From Ochotona curzoniae (Eukaryota; Chordata; Mammalia; Lagomorpha; Ochotonidae): a stretch of 64,000 nucleotides of DNA. The stretch spans positions 15,615,001 to 15,679,000 of the forward strand of contig NW_024467083.1 in the NCBI RefSeq assembly GCF_017591425.1, in the 5' to 3' direction. The notes below the pieces were generated by a model, which worked only from the letters and a program-made list of their open reading frames with translations, was not told the DNA's origin and searched no databases. Both the position numbers and the translations under genes were made by a program. Shown here in pieces: positions 11,020 to 20,640 of the stretch (position 1 is its first letter; every line of letters begins with the position of its first letter).

Positions 11020-11538
11020 GGGCCCAGCACAATAGCGTAGTGGTAAGTAAGTAAGTCCTCGCCTTACATGCGCCAGCCATAGCAGCCGCTTGGGGAGTGA
11101 ATCACCAGACAGAAGATCTTCCTCTCTGTCTCTCCTCTCTGTATATCCGCCTTTCCAATAAAAAATAATAAAAATAAATCTTTTAAAAAAAAGATTTATT
11201 TATTTTTATTGGAAAGATGGATATACAGACAGGAGGAGAGACAGAGAGGAAGATCTTCCGTCCGATGATTCACTCCCCAAGTGAACGCAATGGGCCGATA
11301 CTATGCCGATCCAAACCCAGGAGCCTCTTCTGGGTCTCCCACGCGGGTGCAGGTTCCCAAAGCTTTGGGCCGTCCTCGACTGCTTTCCCGGGCCACAGGC
11401 AGGGAGCTAGAAGGGAAGCGGGGCTGCCGGGATTAGAACCGGCGACCATATGGGATCCCGGGCGTGCAAGGCGAGGACCTTTAACCACTTGCGCCACCGC
11501 GCCGGGCCCAAAATAAATAAATCTTTAAAAAAAATACC
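11020..11538 (+). mobile_element. CSINE with internal deletion, host of a second SINE
   Basis: The head (ggcccagcacaatagcgtag) runs directly from catgcgccagcc into agccgcttggggagtgaatc, so about 150 bp of the body is deleted. The tail (ataaaaataaatc) is split by a reversed SINE and resumes at 11510. The whole unit is bracketed by tagcaggaga at 11010-11019 and 11539-11548. Confidence 0.85.
11191..11509 (-). mobile_element. Young-subfamily CSINE, nested in a SINE tail
   Basis: This is a full-length reverse copy ending in gggccc at 11504-11509. It sits between two copies of an aaaataaatcttt-like tail sequence (about 11171-11185 and 11510-11526), which is the duplicated target. By eye it is about 95 percent identical to the SINE at 29954-30284. 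It shares the diagnostic block tttggatcggcatagtatcg, absent from all other copies here. Confidence 0.92.
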
Positions 11539-13160
11539 TAGCAGGAGAATGCCCATAGTTTTCATATCAGACATATTCTCAGCCCTTGATCTTGTGCCTG
11601 CCAGGGGTACTGCATTGCAGCCTGACATGACTTACTCTCAGTCCTGGCACTTGCTAACCAATACTGCAACCTATCCCTGCTTGCCTATACTCACTGTAGC
11701 TCTCATATATGTCAAGGGATATGGAAGCCTAGCTCAGCCTGGCCCACTTCCAAACCACCCTGCCCCTGTTCCAGCTTGCATGCTCACTAGCAGAAGTACC
11801 AGCCCAGCAAGGGAGTCTCTGAAGTTCTACTCCTAGGCCTGCTCCCAGCCCCAGGGCCTTGAATATGCCAGCAGGTGCTGTGGCTCAGTCTGAAATGGCC
11901 TTCTCCCAGTCTCAGCATTCACCAACAAGGTGTTACAGCCTGGTTCAGTGCAGGCTACCCCCAGTCTAAGCTCTTGCAGGCAAGTGCAGTAGCCCAGTTC
12001 AGCCTGGCCCACCCTCAGCCCCCATGTGAACTGGTGGGTGTTGCAGTTCAGCCAGGCCTAGCCTACATCCTGTCCTGGCTTTTGCTCATGCCAGCACATG
12101 CTATGAATTGACCCCGTCCAGCCTGACCCAGCCGTGGCTCATACATATGCCAGCAGGTGATGCAGGAAAACCTGGTCTAGCCTGCTCCCAGCCCTGGCTC
12201 TTGTGCTCAGTGGGAGCTGTGCCTAGCCAGAGTGTTCCCCTATTAGGCCCACTCCCAGCAACAGAACTCACATGTGCCAGTGACTATTGCTATCCAAACT
12301 GACATGGCCAACACAAACATGAGTAAGTGCTGCAGCCTGGCCTGGCCTGGCCTGGCCTGGCCACCCCCAACCTCCACTCTTGCTTCCCTGTGGGAGCTGC
12401 AGCCTAGTAGGGAAAGTCTCAAAGTTCCCTTACTAGTCCTGGATCTCATGCATACCAGCTGGGACAGGAGCCCTACCTGGCATGGTCTGCCCTCAGCCCA
12501 GACACTTTCATGTGTTGGTAGGTGCTGCTGCCTGGCCCCACCTGGCCTCCTCTCAGCCCCGGCTCTCTTGAGTGTCATGTTGGTTCGTGTCTGGCGACAT
12601 GTCAGCCTTGCTCGGCCAATCAGTATCCTCAGCTCTCTGCACAAATCAATGGATGCTACAGTTCACAGAAGAGAACCCACCAAGTCCCCTGCAGAATCTG
12701 TCCCCAGATCTGGTTTTCTCACATTCTGCTGGACACTGCAGCCCAGAATGACATTGCCCACTCCCTGCTCTAACACTAGTGGGTGGCTACTATGGCCTAG
12801 TCCACACAGGCATGTCCCCAGTACCCAGCTATTGCATGCTCCCTAACACCAGTTTTTGCATTCACCAGCAGGCAGCAGGTGATGTTATTTAGCCCAGCCC
12901 AGATCTCCCTGGCCCAGAATTGCCCTCAGGTTTCCCCTACTCTAAACCACTCCATCTCAGCTCCCTCACCTACCTGTAAGTGCAGTGCTCTGATCTGTGG
13001 AAGACTCCAGAAGTTATTCTCTCCATGCCAAATGTGACCTCAGCTGCTCCCAATCCAATACATCCTCAGACCCTTTCCCTGGCCAATCTGCAATCATCCC
13101 CATCCCCTCCTGGAGACTGGTGTGACATGTTTGGCCTGGAGTTGCCTATCTACCTTCCCC

Positions 13161-13345
13161 AATTATCTTTAAAAAAAAAAAAAGAAAGAAAGAAAGAAAG
13201 AAAAAAGAAAGAGAAAGGGGAAAGAAAAGAAAAGAAAAGAAAAGAAAGGAAAAGAAAAAGAAAAAGAAAAGAAAGGAAAAGAAAAAGGAAAGAAAAGAAA
13301 AAGAAAAGGAAAGAAAGGAAGGAAGGAAGGAAAATGCTGAAAAAA
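13161..13345 (+). repeat. Long polypurine tract, (GAAA)n/(GAAAA)n
   Basis: About 185 bases are almost exclusively A and G on the plus strand, opening with a pure A run and then mixing gaaa, gaaaa, ggaaa and ggaagg units. Open frames here are artefacts of low complexity (Lys/Arg/Glu on one strand, Phe/Ser/Leu on the other). It sits at the outer edge of array element copy 3 and probably grew from an A-rich tail. Confidence 0.92.
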
Positions 13346-13479
13346 AGAAAAAAAAATGGAATAAGCAATTATATGGTATAATTTGGACCAGAATCCCTCC
13401 AGATATTGCTACTTTTCTCACAGCAGTGTATAAGGTGTTAGGCAACCTAGGCAGTTGCCTAAAGTTTGGGGTTTGATTT

Positions 13480-13765
13480 ATTTTGTTTTCAAGAGTAGAG
13501 ACAGACAGAGCTCTCCTAAAGCTGGTTCACAGCCAACTACTCATAAAGACCAGTCCAAAAACCAAAACCCAATTACTTAGTCCAAGTCTCCCATGTGGTT
13601 GGCAAGGACCCAGATATTTGAGCCATTACTTCCTGCCTTCAAGAATATGATTAGCAGGAATCTGGAATTGGAAGTGGAGTTGGGACTGAAACCCAGGTAA
13701 TTTAAATGGGATATGAACACTGAAATGCCATCTTAACTGCTACACCAAACACCTGCTCCACAAAA
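13480..13765 (-). mobile_element. Old CSINE2-like copy
   Basis: Reverse phrases include agagacagacagagctctc, tctcccatgtggttggcaag, and, at the head end, tgccatcttaactgctacac followed by caaacacctgc. This matches the older lagomorph SINE head read backwards. Confidence 0.75.
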
Positions 13766-14017
13766 AAAAAAAAATAAAAAAATAAGGAAAGTTATAACCA
13801 TGCATATGCGAAGTCTTCGAAATTCTCATGAAAAATTCACATTATGAAAAAAAGTGCATGGATTTCAAAAAATATTACACAAATTAAACCTATTTCCTAA
13901 TTGCCTGTTTGTGCAAAATTTCTAAGTACCTTCATAAGATCAGTATCAACAAAATCAAATACTATTTGATTAACAAATAAATCCTATCTTGAGAATTACA
14001 GAACAAAAGTAAAACGC

Positions 14018-14350
14018 AGGGGCAAGCACATAGCCTAAAAATTAGGAAACTAGTTCGGTTGCCCATGTCCCTCACTGGAGTATCTGCATTTAAGTTCTGG
14101 CTCTGAAACCTGATCCCAGCTTCCTGCTGCCACAGAGCATGGAAGGAATAGTGTAGCTCAGTTGGGTGGATGTTCATCATCCAGGTGGGAGATTTGAACT
14201 GCATGCCAAGTTGCCGGTTTCAGTCCTCCATTCATTGCAGTATCTATGGAGTAGATCAATAGACAGCTGAACTGCCCCATCTCTCTCTTTATGTATCTGT
14301 TTCTTTCCAGCTCTCTCTCAAACAAATAAATGACAAATTAAAAATAAAAC
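14018..14350 (+). mobile_element. Old CSINE2-like copy
   Basis: The sense order is a diverged head (ggggcaagcacatagcctaa), ttaagttctggctctg, cccagcttcctgctgccaca, a long middle, then ctctctctcaaacaaataaa with an A-rich tail. Confidence 0.7.
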
Positions 14351-14407
14351 ACAAACTGTATATTCAAGGAGCTTGGAAAATAAAACTATCACATTAAAAT
14401 ATGGATT

Positions 14408-14622
14408 GTGGAGCCAAAATTATGGTGTAGCAAGACTGCCACCTGCGACAATGGTATCCCTCATAGGCATTGGTTTGAGTCCCAGCTACTTTACATATGA
14501 CTCAGTTCCCTGCTTGTGGTCTAAAAGAAGCAGTGGAAGATGGACTGAGTACCTGGGTCCAGCCACCCATCTAGGAGACCCAGATGAAGCTCCTAGCTCC
14601 TAGCTCCTAGACAGGAAACATG
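14408..14622 (+). mobile_element. CSINE, 3' truncated
   Basis: Sense phrases are gtttgagtcccagctact, agttccctgcttgtggtcta, gaagcagtggaagatggact and gaagctcctagctcctagct, in which ctcctag is triplicated. The CT-rich and A-tail parts are missing. Confidence 0.75.
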
Positions 14623-14699
14623 CAAAATGAAAGGACAAAGTGAGGGTCTATGGCCTAAAAATCTAGCACAAGATGCCTGGTATATTATTCAACTTACAA

Positions 14700-15010
14700 G
14701 TCACAGTAAAAAATTATAGGCTAGATGTTTTAGAGAACAGAAATTTATTTCCACACAGTTCTGGAATGTAGCAGCATGGTCAGATTATTCTTAGGGTCTT
14801 TTACTGGCTTGCAGATTACCATCTCTTTTTATGAACTTGCAAGGTGGAAAGAATGTAGTTTTCTATCCCTTTTCCTCTCTCCTTTCCCCATCCATTCCTT
14901 TTCTAATAAGGCCTTTAATCTCATTATAGGAATCCTACATTCTTGACCATATCAAACTCCAACGCCTCTCAAACTCTCTACTCCTATACCTTCCCCTTTG
15001 ATGGTCAGAA
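14700..15010 (-). mobile_element. MaLR/MLT1-like LTR relic
   Basis: Plus-strand phrases aacagaaatttatttccaca, cagttctggaatgtagcag, tcttacttgcagatta-like and ctaataaggcctttaatctc read in reverse as the 3' half of an MLT1-type LTR. It is diverged and partial. Confidence 0.55.
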
Positions 15011-15071
15011 CATCAGTACATGAAAGGTGTGAAATACACAAGCACATAGTCCATAATAAAGGACTAAGATA

Positions 15072-15235
15072 GAGGACCCATTGTGGCATAGCAATTAAAG
15101 CCACTGCTTGGGACACCAGCAACCCATATTGGACCACCTGGTTCAAGTCCTGGCTATGCCACTTCTGATCTACCTTCCTGCTAACAAGCCTGGAAGGAAA
15201 CAGAAGACATCCAAATACTTATGTCCATGCTACCC
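15072..15235 (+). mobile_element. Old CSINE, 5' half only
   Basis: A sense head (aggacccattgtggcatagc), gttcaagtcctggctatgcc and a following ccttcctgctaacaagcc block are present. The 3' half is lost. Confidence 0.7.
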
Positions 15236-15944
15236 TTCTATTTTACAAATATTACCCTCAAGTAGATCCCACCTTGTACCTCCTCTTTTTGATTTCATTC
15301 ATTACTTTAAAAAAGTAACATCAGTTATATACACAAAATACATCACAAACACATAATAAAGTTGCTGTTACTAGCTTATATTTACCTTTGCACAACAGTA
15401 CCTTTACTGAACACGAACTTAAAACTGGCTAATAATAAAATTATACAATAAGTGATGTAAAATACAGTCAAATGAGGGCATCAATTTTACTCTAAGGTTA
15501 ATTACCTGTGTGCATTCTTTAACGAGATGAAAGGATTTTACTAATTTTACAAAACAACTGTTAAATATTTAATTTTTAAAAACATGTTGCTTTAAAATCT
15601 ACTTTTTATCATAAAAGTCACCTTATTTACATTTACATTATTCTCTCTGGCTCCTTCTTAAAGCAGGTGGCTTGCATTTCATAATTAGTAAAATGCTAAA
15701 ACACACCATCAAAATCAAACTTTATCAAGCTTCTATAGCAAAATTTTTTATTAGAATACAGCGCAATTCATACTATTGACAGAACTGACAAAAATCAGCT
15801 ACACACTGATCAGGGACTCTAACTTTACACTGACTGCCCAGCCTTCCAATTACTGGACTACTCTGTCAGAGTTCCTAAGGTTGTATTTGGGTAAGCCTTA
15901 GCTATGACAAATACAGAAGAAAGGACTTGGTCTTGTTCGTTTCT
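15236..15944. other. AT-rich intergenic stretch
   Basis: No gene, RNA or clear repeat end was recognised. Several AT-rich runs and frequent stops occur on both strands. Confidence 0.5.
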
Positions 15945-16112
15945 TTGTTATTTGAAAGACAGAGATACAGAGTTTTCATTCACTGCTTTTCTCCTCAAAC
16001 CTCTACAAGAGCAGCTGGTTAGGGTTAAAGAGACAAGAACTCACCTGATCGAAATCTCTCATATGAGAGGCAGAGACTTAGCTGCTTAAGCTATCACCCC
16101 TGCCTCTCAGGG
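15945..16112 (-). mobile_element. Old CSINE fragment
   Basis: The reverse phrases tatttgaaagacagagatac at the tail side and cttaagctatcacccctgcc at the head side frame a copy with an internal deletion. Confidence 0.6.
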
Positions 16113-16267
16113 CTTGCATTAGTAGGAAACGAGAATCAGAGTAAAGTCAGTATTGAAACAAGATATACCAAACAGGAAGCAGGTGTCTTAGATCTTGACT
16201 AGATGCCAACTGGATGAATTTGGGATAAAAATCTTCCACTAAAGGACATGTGAAAGTCTATATAATT

Positions 16268-16430
16268 CAATCTTCAGATTTGAGTTACCACCTAGCCTCA
16301 GCTCTACCACTCACTAGCTTCTCAGCCATTGAACCTCTCTGGAATTCATTTCCCTAATCTGCAAAATGATACAATAATAATGACTTATTATTATGAACTA
16401 TGTTTTTAGCACAGTGTTCTACCAAAAGGA
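16268..16430 (+). mobile_element. MIR (mammal-wide SINE) relic
   Basis: The MIR core order is visible: tcagctctaccactcactag, then cattgaacctctctgg, ttccctaatctgcaaaatga, and acaataataatgac. These correspond to the classic MIR phrases for a sensory stretch such as cctcatctgtaaaatgg. It is an old copy shared across mammals. Confidence 0.85.
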
Positions 16431-17299
16431 GGTCCTTATATCCAAGCCAAAGGACACTGAGAACATTGTACATGAACTTGTTTCTCTTTCAGACACCACA
16501 CCATTTTAGAGTTGTTTTGGTTCATTTTTATCAAAGTACATGGACACAAGGACAAAAAAGAACAGAAAACCAGAGGAAAGCAACAAATTTTGGAAGCCAG
16601 AAAGTCAATGACAGCTGAGTAATGGTAACTGACAGCAGTCACAGGAAAGCAAAATGCTAAGCCAGGAACAATGAAAACAAGTGGCAACCCTATTTGCTGC
16701 ATGTAACTCCTCCAGAGGTGTAGGTGAAAGCAAAGCCAAGAGCTACAGATTGCCAAAAAACCTGTTTAAGATCAGTGTTTTCACCTTTCTTTCACCAAAT
16801 GAGTTTTGGTGATTGTTTCTCGCTGACAGCCTGAATATAGAGATTCTAATCCCACGTACTTGATAATGTTAAAAATTAGGAGTATTATCTTCTGACAACA
16901 GGCTGGAAGGATTGTCTCAAAGCAATCTGACCTCTATCTTGAAAAACAGGAACCCAAAAATAGAGAAAGAGTGAAAAGGCTTCTTAGGAGAAACAGAAAC
17001 TATACAGGTAGATGAAATTTTCAAAGTAGCAAGATCCTTGAAAGCATGCCAAGTAATGCATCTGTGAGAAAGAACGCAGTGCTTGGTCTCCACAGCAGGC
17101 AATGATAATGATATGTGGAACCAGTGTGAACCAAAATCAGCAAGGGGATGTGCTGCAAACTTGATTGTGACATCCTGGATCTCATGCTTTATTTATATTC
17201 ATTCTCCTGACCCCTGTTTCAGTTCATATGCCCTTTGTCTGTGCACCCAACATATCCTGTGTATACACCTTTCTTAGCACAGATACAATAGTCTACAAG
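16431..17299. other. Intergenic stretch, unassigned
   Basis: ORFs of 61-106 codons on both strands overlap each other here and none carries a known motif. No repeat boundary could be named. Confidence 0.45.
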
Positions 17300-17450
17300 T
17301 TGCTATGTGTAGTTGTTTATTACTCGTTTTAGAGTACAGTGTTTTCCTAGGGATGGCACTGGGTATCACTAACACATTGTGTACTGCCTCATAAATTAGT
17401 GCCTGCTCCATAAACATTCATTCAATGAATAAACAGAATGAATGAATACA
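17300..17450 (+). mobile_element. LINE-2 3'-end relic
   Basis: The segment ends with attagtgcctgctccataaa, cattcattcaatgaata and gaatgaatgaata, the characteristic L2 3' terminal phrase followed by gaatga repeats. The upstream part is diverged. Confidence 0.65.
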
Positions 17451-17654
17451 ATGCTGTCACATCAGTTTGAGAAGTCACCAGAACTGAAGAGCCTGTAAGT
17501 CCTTTATGGACTTCACTGGACCACCATGTTGAACTCAGCTATGCTAATACCTGGACTGAAAGAGCAAAAACCTTTGAAGAGAGAAAGAAAGGAACACTAG
17601 GGGCCTCCACTCAGTACAGAAAGTCAACGTGAATGGTAAAAATTAATTATTCAC

Positions 17655-17758
17655 GAGCTTGCTTTGGCAGCACATATGCTAACATTGGAGCGATACAGAG
17701 ATTAGCATGGCCCCTCTGCAAAGATAACATGCAAAATCGTGAAGTGTCACATATTTTT
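17655..17758 (+). pseudogene. U6 spliceosomal snRNA pseudogene
   Basis: The segment is collinear with U6 snRNA over its full length of about 104 nt. Seen blocks are gagcttgctttggcagcaca (the 5' stem-loop, first base altered), cgatacagagattagcatgg (the ACAGAGA box is present but the normal agaaga is shortened), cccctctgcaaagataaca, and the 3' end tcgtgaagtg. It ends in a T run and an A-rich tail. Upstream I see no proximal sequence element or TATA box at the usual distance, so transcription by Pol III is unlikely. It is most simply a LINE-mobilised retropseudogene, one of many in mammalian genomes. Confidence 0.92.
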
Positions 17759-18044
17759 AAAAAATCATCATTTACTGGGGAAAAAAATATTAAATTTTAC
17801 TTTCTATTGCAAAGGCAAACGCTCTGCTGCTCTGTCTCAACTCCAAATTTTCATTTCAGGATTTTCAACAATCAGTAGCATACATATATAAAGATATTTT
17901 GTCTCGTATTTTTTAATGTTTCTACAGTTCATAAGCATTGCATGGATAATAAAAATTCAAATCAAAGCTAAAACACACGGATTATTTTTCAAAAATCCAC
18001 TTTTTTATGAAATCTTCTTTTTAAAGATTTATATTTTTTAGAAA

Positions 18045-18372
18045 GGTATTTTTTTTTAAGTTATTTCTTTTTATTTGAAAGCCATTATATATAGAGAAGG
18101 AGATACAGAAAGATCCTCCATCTGCTAATTCACTCCCCAAGTAGCTGTAATAGCCGAGTTAACCTGTCTCCTTAAGCCAGGAGACAGGAAATTCCTCCAG
18201 GTCTCCCACACAGGTGCAGGGTCCCAAGACCTTGGGCCATCCTCCACTGCTTTCCCAGGCCACAGGTAGGAAGCTGGATGGGGAGTGGAGCAGCTGGGAC
18301 ACGAACCAGAACCCATATGGGATCCTGACAGATGCAAGCAAGGATTTAGCCACTAGGCTATTGAGACAGCCC
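18045..18372 (-). mobile_element. CSINE copy
   Basis: The full reverse layout runs from the T-rich tail complement and ctttttatttgaaagcc through tccatctgctaattcactcc, cacaggtgcagggtcccaag and tcctccactgctttcccagg, to acccatatgggatcctgac and the head complement ending near agacagccc. Confidence 0.9.
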
Positions 18373-18674
18373 TCTGTTTGAAAGATAGATTTACAGAGAG
18401 AAGGAGAGACAGAGAAAAATCTTCCATCTGTTGGTTCACTCCCCAAGCACCTGCAGGCTGGAGCTGAACCAATCTGAAGCCAAGAATCTGGAGCTTCTTC
18501 CAGGTCTCCCTCATGAGCGTAGGTTCCGAAGACTGCACTATCCTCTACTGCTTTCCTAGGCCACAAGCATGCAGCTAGATGGGAAACAAAGCAGCCAGGA
18601 CATGAGCCAGTCCCATATGAGATCCTAGTGCTAGCAGTAAGGATTTAGTCACTGAGCCATTGTACGAGGCCCCA
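18373..18674 (-). mobile_element. CSINE copy, head-to-tail with the previous one
   Basis: A second reverse copy directly abuts the first (gtttgaaagatagatttaca, ccatctgttggttcactccc, ctactgctttcctaggccac, cccatatgagatcctagtgc, head complement near 18665). Tandem placement of two same-direction SINEs suggests insertion into the tail of the older one. Confidence 0.88.
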
Positions 18675-18783
18675 AATCCATTTTAAATCAACCATATTTA
18701 TATCTTCCATCTCTTTACCTTGCCCTTTCCTTTTTTTTTTCTTGTTCGTTTTTTTTCCCTTGAGAGAGGGTTAAGGTTGTCCC

Positions 18784-20640
18784 TTGCTCAGATGGAAGAA
18801 GACCCAGGGCTGTAGCCATGTGTGCCAGGGTGGTAACCAGTCACAGCCAGAAGAAGATCTAGAGCCTGAGAGTCCCTGGAGGGAACCTGATGCCAGAACC
18901 ATGAAGACTGGAGTGGATGTTCAGGCCAGCAGGCAGAAGGCCGAGGGCCGAAGCCATGCCATGTGGGCCAAGGTTACTGAAGGACTACCAAAATTGAAGT
19001 CAGTAAGGCCAGGGTAGCTACAAGAAGGCCGAGGACCTGTGCCATGCAGGCATGGACAATCAGCCAGCCCTTCTGTATGACCTGGCTGGGAAAGGGCTCC
19101 ATGTCCTGGAGACCAATAAGCTGAAAATTCCAGGAACCCCTGCTCTTATCATACAACCCTCGATCACAATGATGGCCTTTGGCATCAGCAAGTGGCCCAC
19201 ATGTTCATGTCCTGTTGGCTTTAGACACCTTAGCATCCTTGATCTCAGGTGCCAGAGTGAAAAATGTGTGCCCTGACCTAGGCACACATTGCATGTTGGA
19301 TCACTCATTTGCTGACTATTGGGCAAAGGAAAGGAACATAATCAGGCACACACTAAAGACAAGTCTTCCTACTCCAGTGAACCAGATGAAGAGCTCAAAA
19401 ACCTCCTCAAATGCAAAAATCTAAGTATGGCCTCTGCTTTCTCCATATTAAGGCTATAGTCCCTTAAGGCAGACATGTTTTACCCACCTCTTTCCTGATC
19501 CTCTCTGAAAGCAGCAATGGGCAAAAGAACTTCATACTGAGTTGTAATGTAGTACAAGATGATCTTGCTATGTCCTATGAAGCTAATTTTAAAAGCCAGG
19601 CTACTGCGTTTGATAATTTAAGCTACACTTCCGGTCAACTTCTTTTGTAAATACCCAAGCCTTGGGATACTCTAAATAGTCATGGACAACTGACAGCACT
19701 AAACACTTACAGAACGAGGAGGAGGGGTCCTAGGTAGGCCTAGGCACACCTGCAGTGTGCCACCTTACCAACATGGGAGCAGACAAATCAGGAGCTTCAG
19801 AGTCCTGGACAGGCTGCACCTGGGCTGGGAGTGGGAAGATAGGGACCTCACAGGTTCTAGCCAGATGCTTTCACAGCACGTCTCCAAACTAGGGCAGGGA
19901 CCTGAGTTCAGGGTCCAGTAGGGAACAGAGGGCACTGAGGGCTTATGGCAGGCCAGAAGCAGGTTGGCAGGGTTCTGAGCAGGTTTTACCTACAAAGTAC
20001 CACTGTGTTCCTCTAGGAATAGCAAGCAAGGGACCTCATGGTTTCTAGGTAGGTGGCTCCCATGACATAACACCATGTTAAGCCAGGTGCTTGAAGCCAG
20101 GCTCCAAGGGGGAGGGCTTCAATGATGGCCTATGGAAGACTAGGTGCATGATACCAGTGTAGCAGGCAACCAACACCTGTGGTATGCCACTATACCAGTG
20201 TGGGAGATGCAGGCCAAGGGTCTGACATGTCTAGGCCAAGGGTCTGACATGTCTAGGCCAAGCAGCACTTGCATCATACCACTGTACTGGGTCAGAGGCC
20301 TGAGGTTGGGGTCCCAGAAGAAGGGCCCACAGATGACCTTTGGAAGGACCAGGACATGACAGGTACTAGGTAACTGCACCTGTAGCACGCCACCAGTTTA
20401 GATTAGAGGTCTGAAAATGGCATACTGGGGAAAGTCCACCAATGGAAGGTCTTTGGTGTTCTCAAGAAATCTGGGTTTTCAAATCCAGTTGATCTCAGAT
20501 GCCACAAGATCTCCAGTCTCAGGAACCAGAGCCTGGGCAGGGGTAGGTGGTGGGAAGGATTCCTGGCATCACAGCACACAGTGTATGTTGTGCCACCTCC
20601 TATGCTAATTCCTGTGTTTTGGAGAGGATTATGCTCAGAT
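18784..20640 (+). repeat. GC-rich degenerate tandem region, about 105-bp period
   Basis: Phrases such as cacctgcagtgtgccacctt (19748), acacctgtggtatgccacta (about 20172) and gcacctgtagcacgccacca (about 20375) recur, in places at spacings near 100-110 bp. An exact 22-bp unit containing gtctgacatgtctaggccaa is duplicated head to tail at 20219-20262. The region contrasts with AT-rich flanks and may be another part or relative of the array element, or a LINE untranslated region. No open frame has a recognisable domain. Confidence 0.55.

Larger units (their letters stand above)
9994..13160 (-). mobile_element. Array-bearing retroelement, copy 3
   Basis: On the minus strand the 3' domain lies at 9994-10560, with matches to copies 1 and 2: ggatcagcaaaatcaacatt, gaactattgaaaccacttga and cccagatacaggaag. 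The A-tail and the last roughly 80 bp are missing. The tandem array runs from about 10560 to 13130, with units seen on the plus strand as agcccagcctggcccacc, then cagcccctggctctc-like and caccagtgggtgctgcagc-like phrases. A short pentamer run (cctgg repeats) lies at 12335-12361. A pair of nested SINEs interrupts it at 11020-11538. The far end meets an A-rich and polypurine tract. The 190-codon frame at 12274-12846 is array sequence, not a gene. Confidence 0.68.

Noticed and set aside
12274..12846. 190-codon open frame
   Set aside because: It lies wholly in the tandem array of copy 3. The array units lack in-frame stops by composition, and the product has no recognised domain.
13146..13445. 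Phe/Ser/Leu-rich and Lys/Arg/Glu-rich ORFs
   Set aside because: Direct translation of the polypurine tract.
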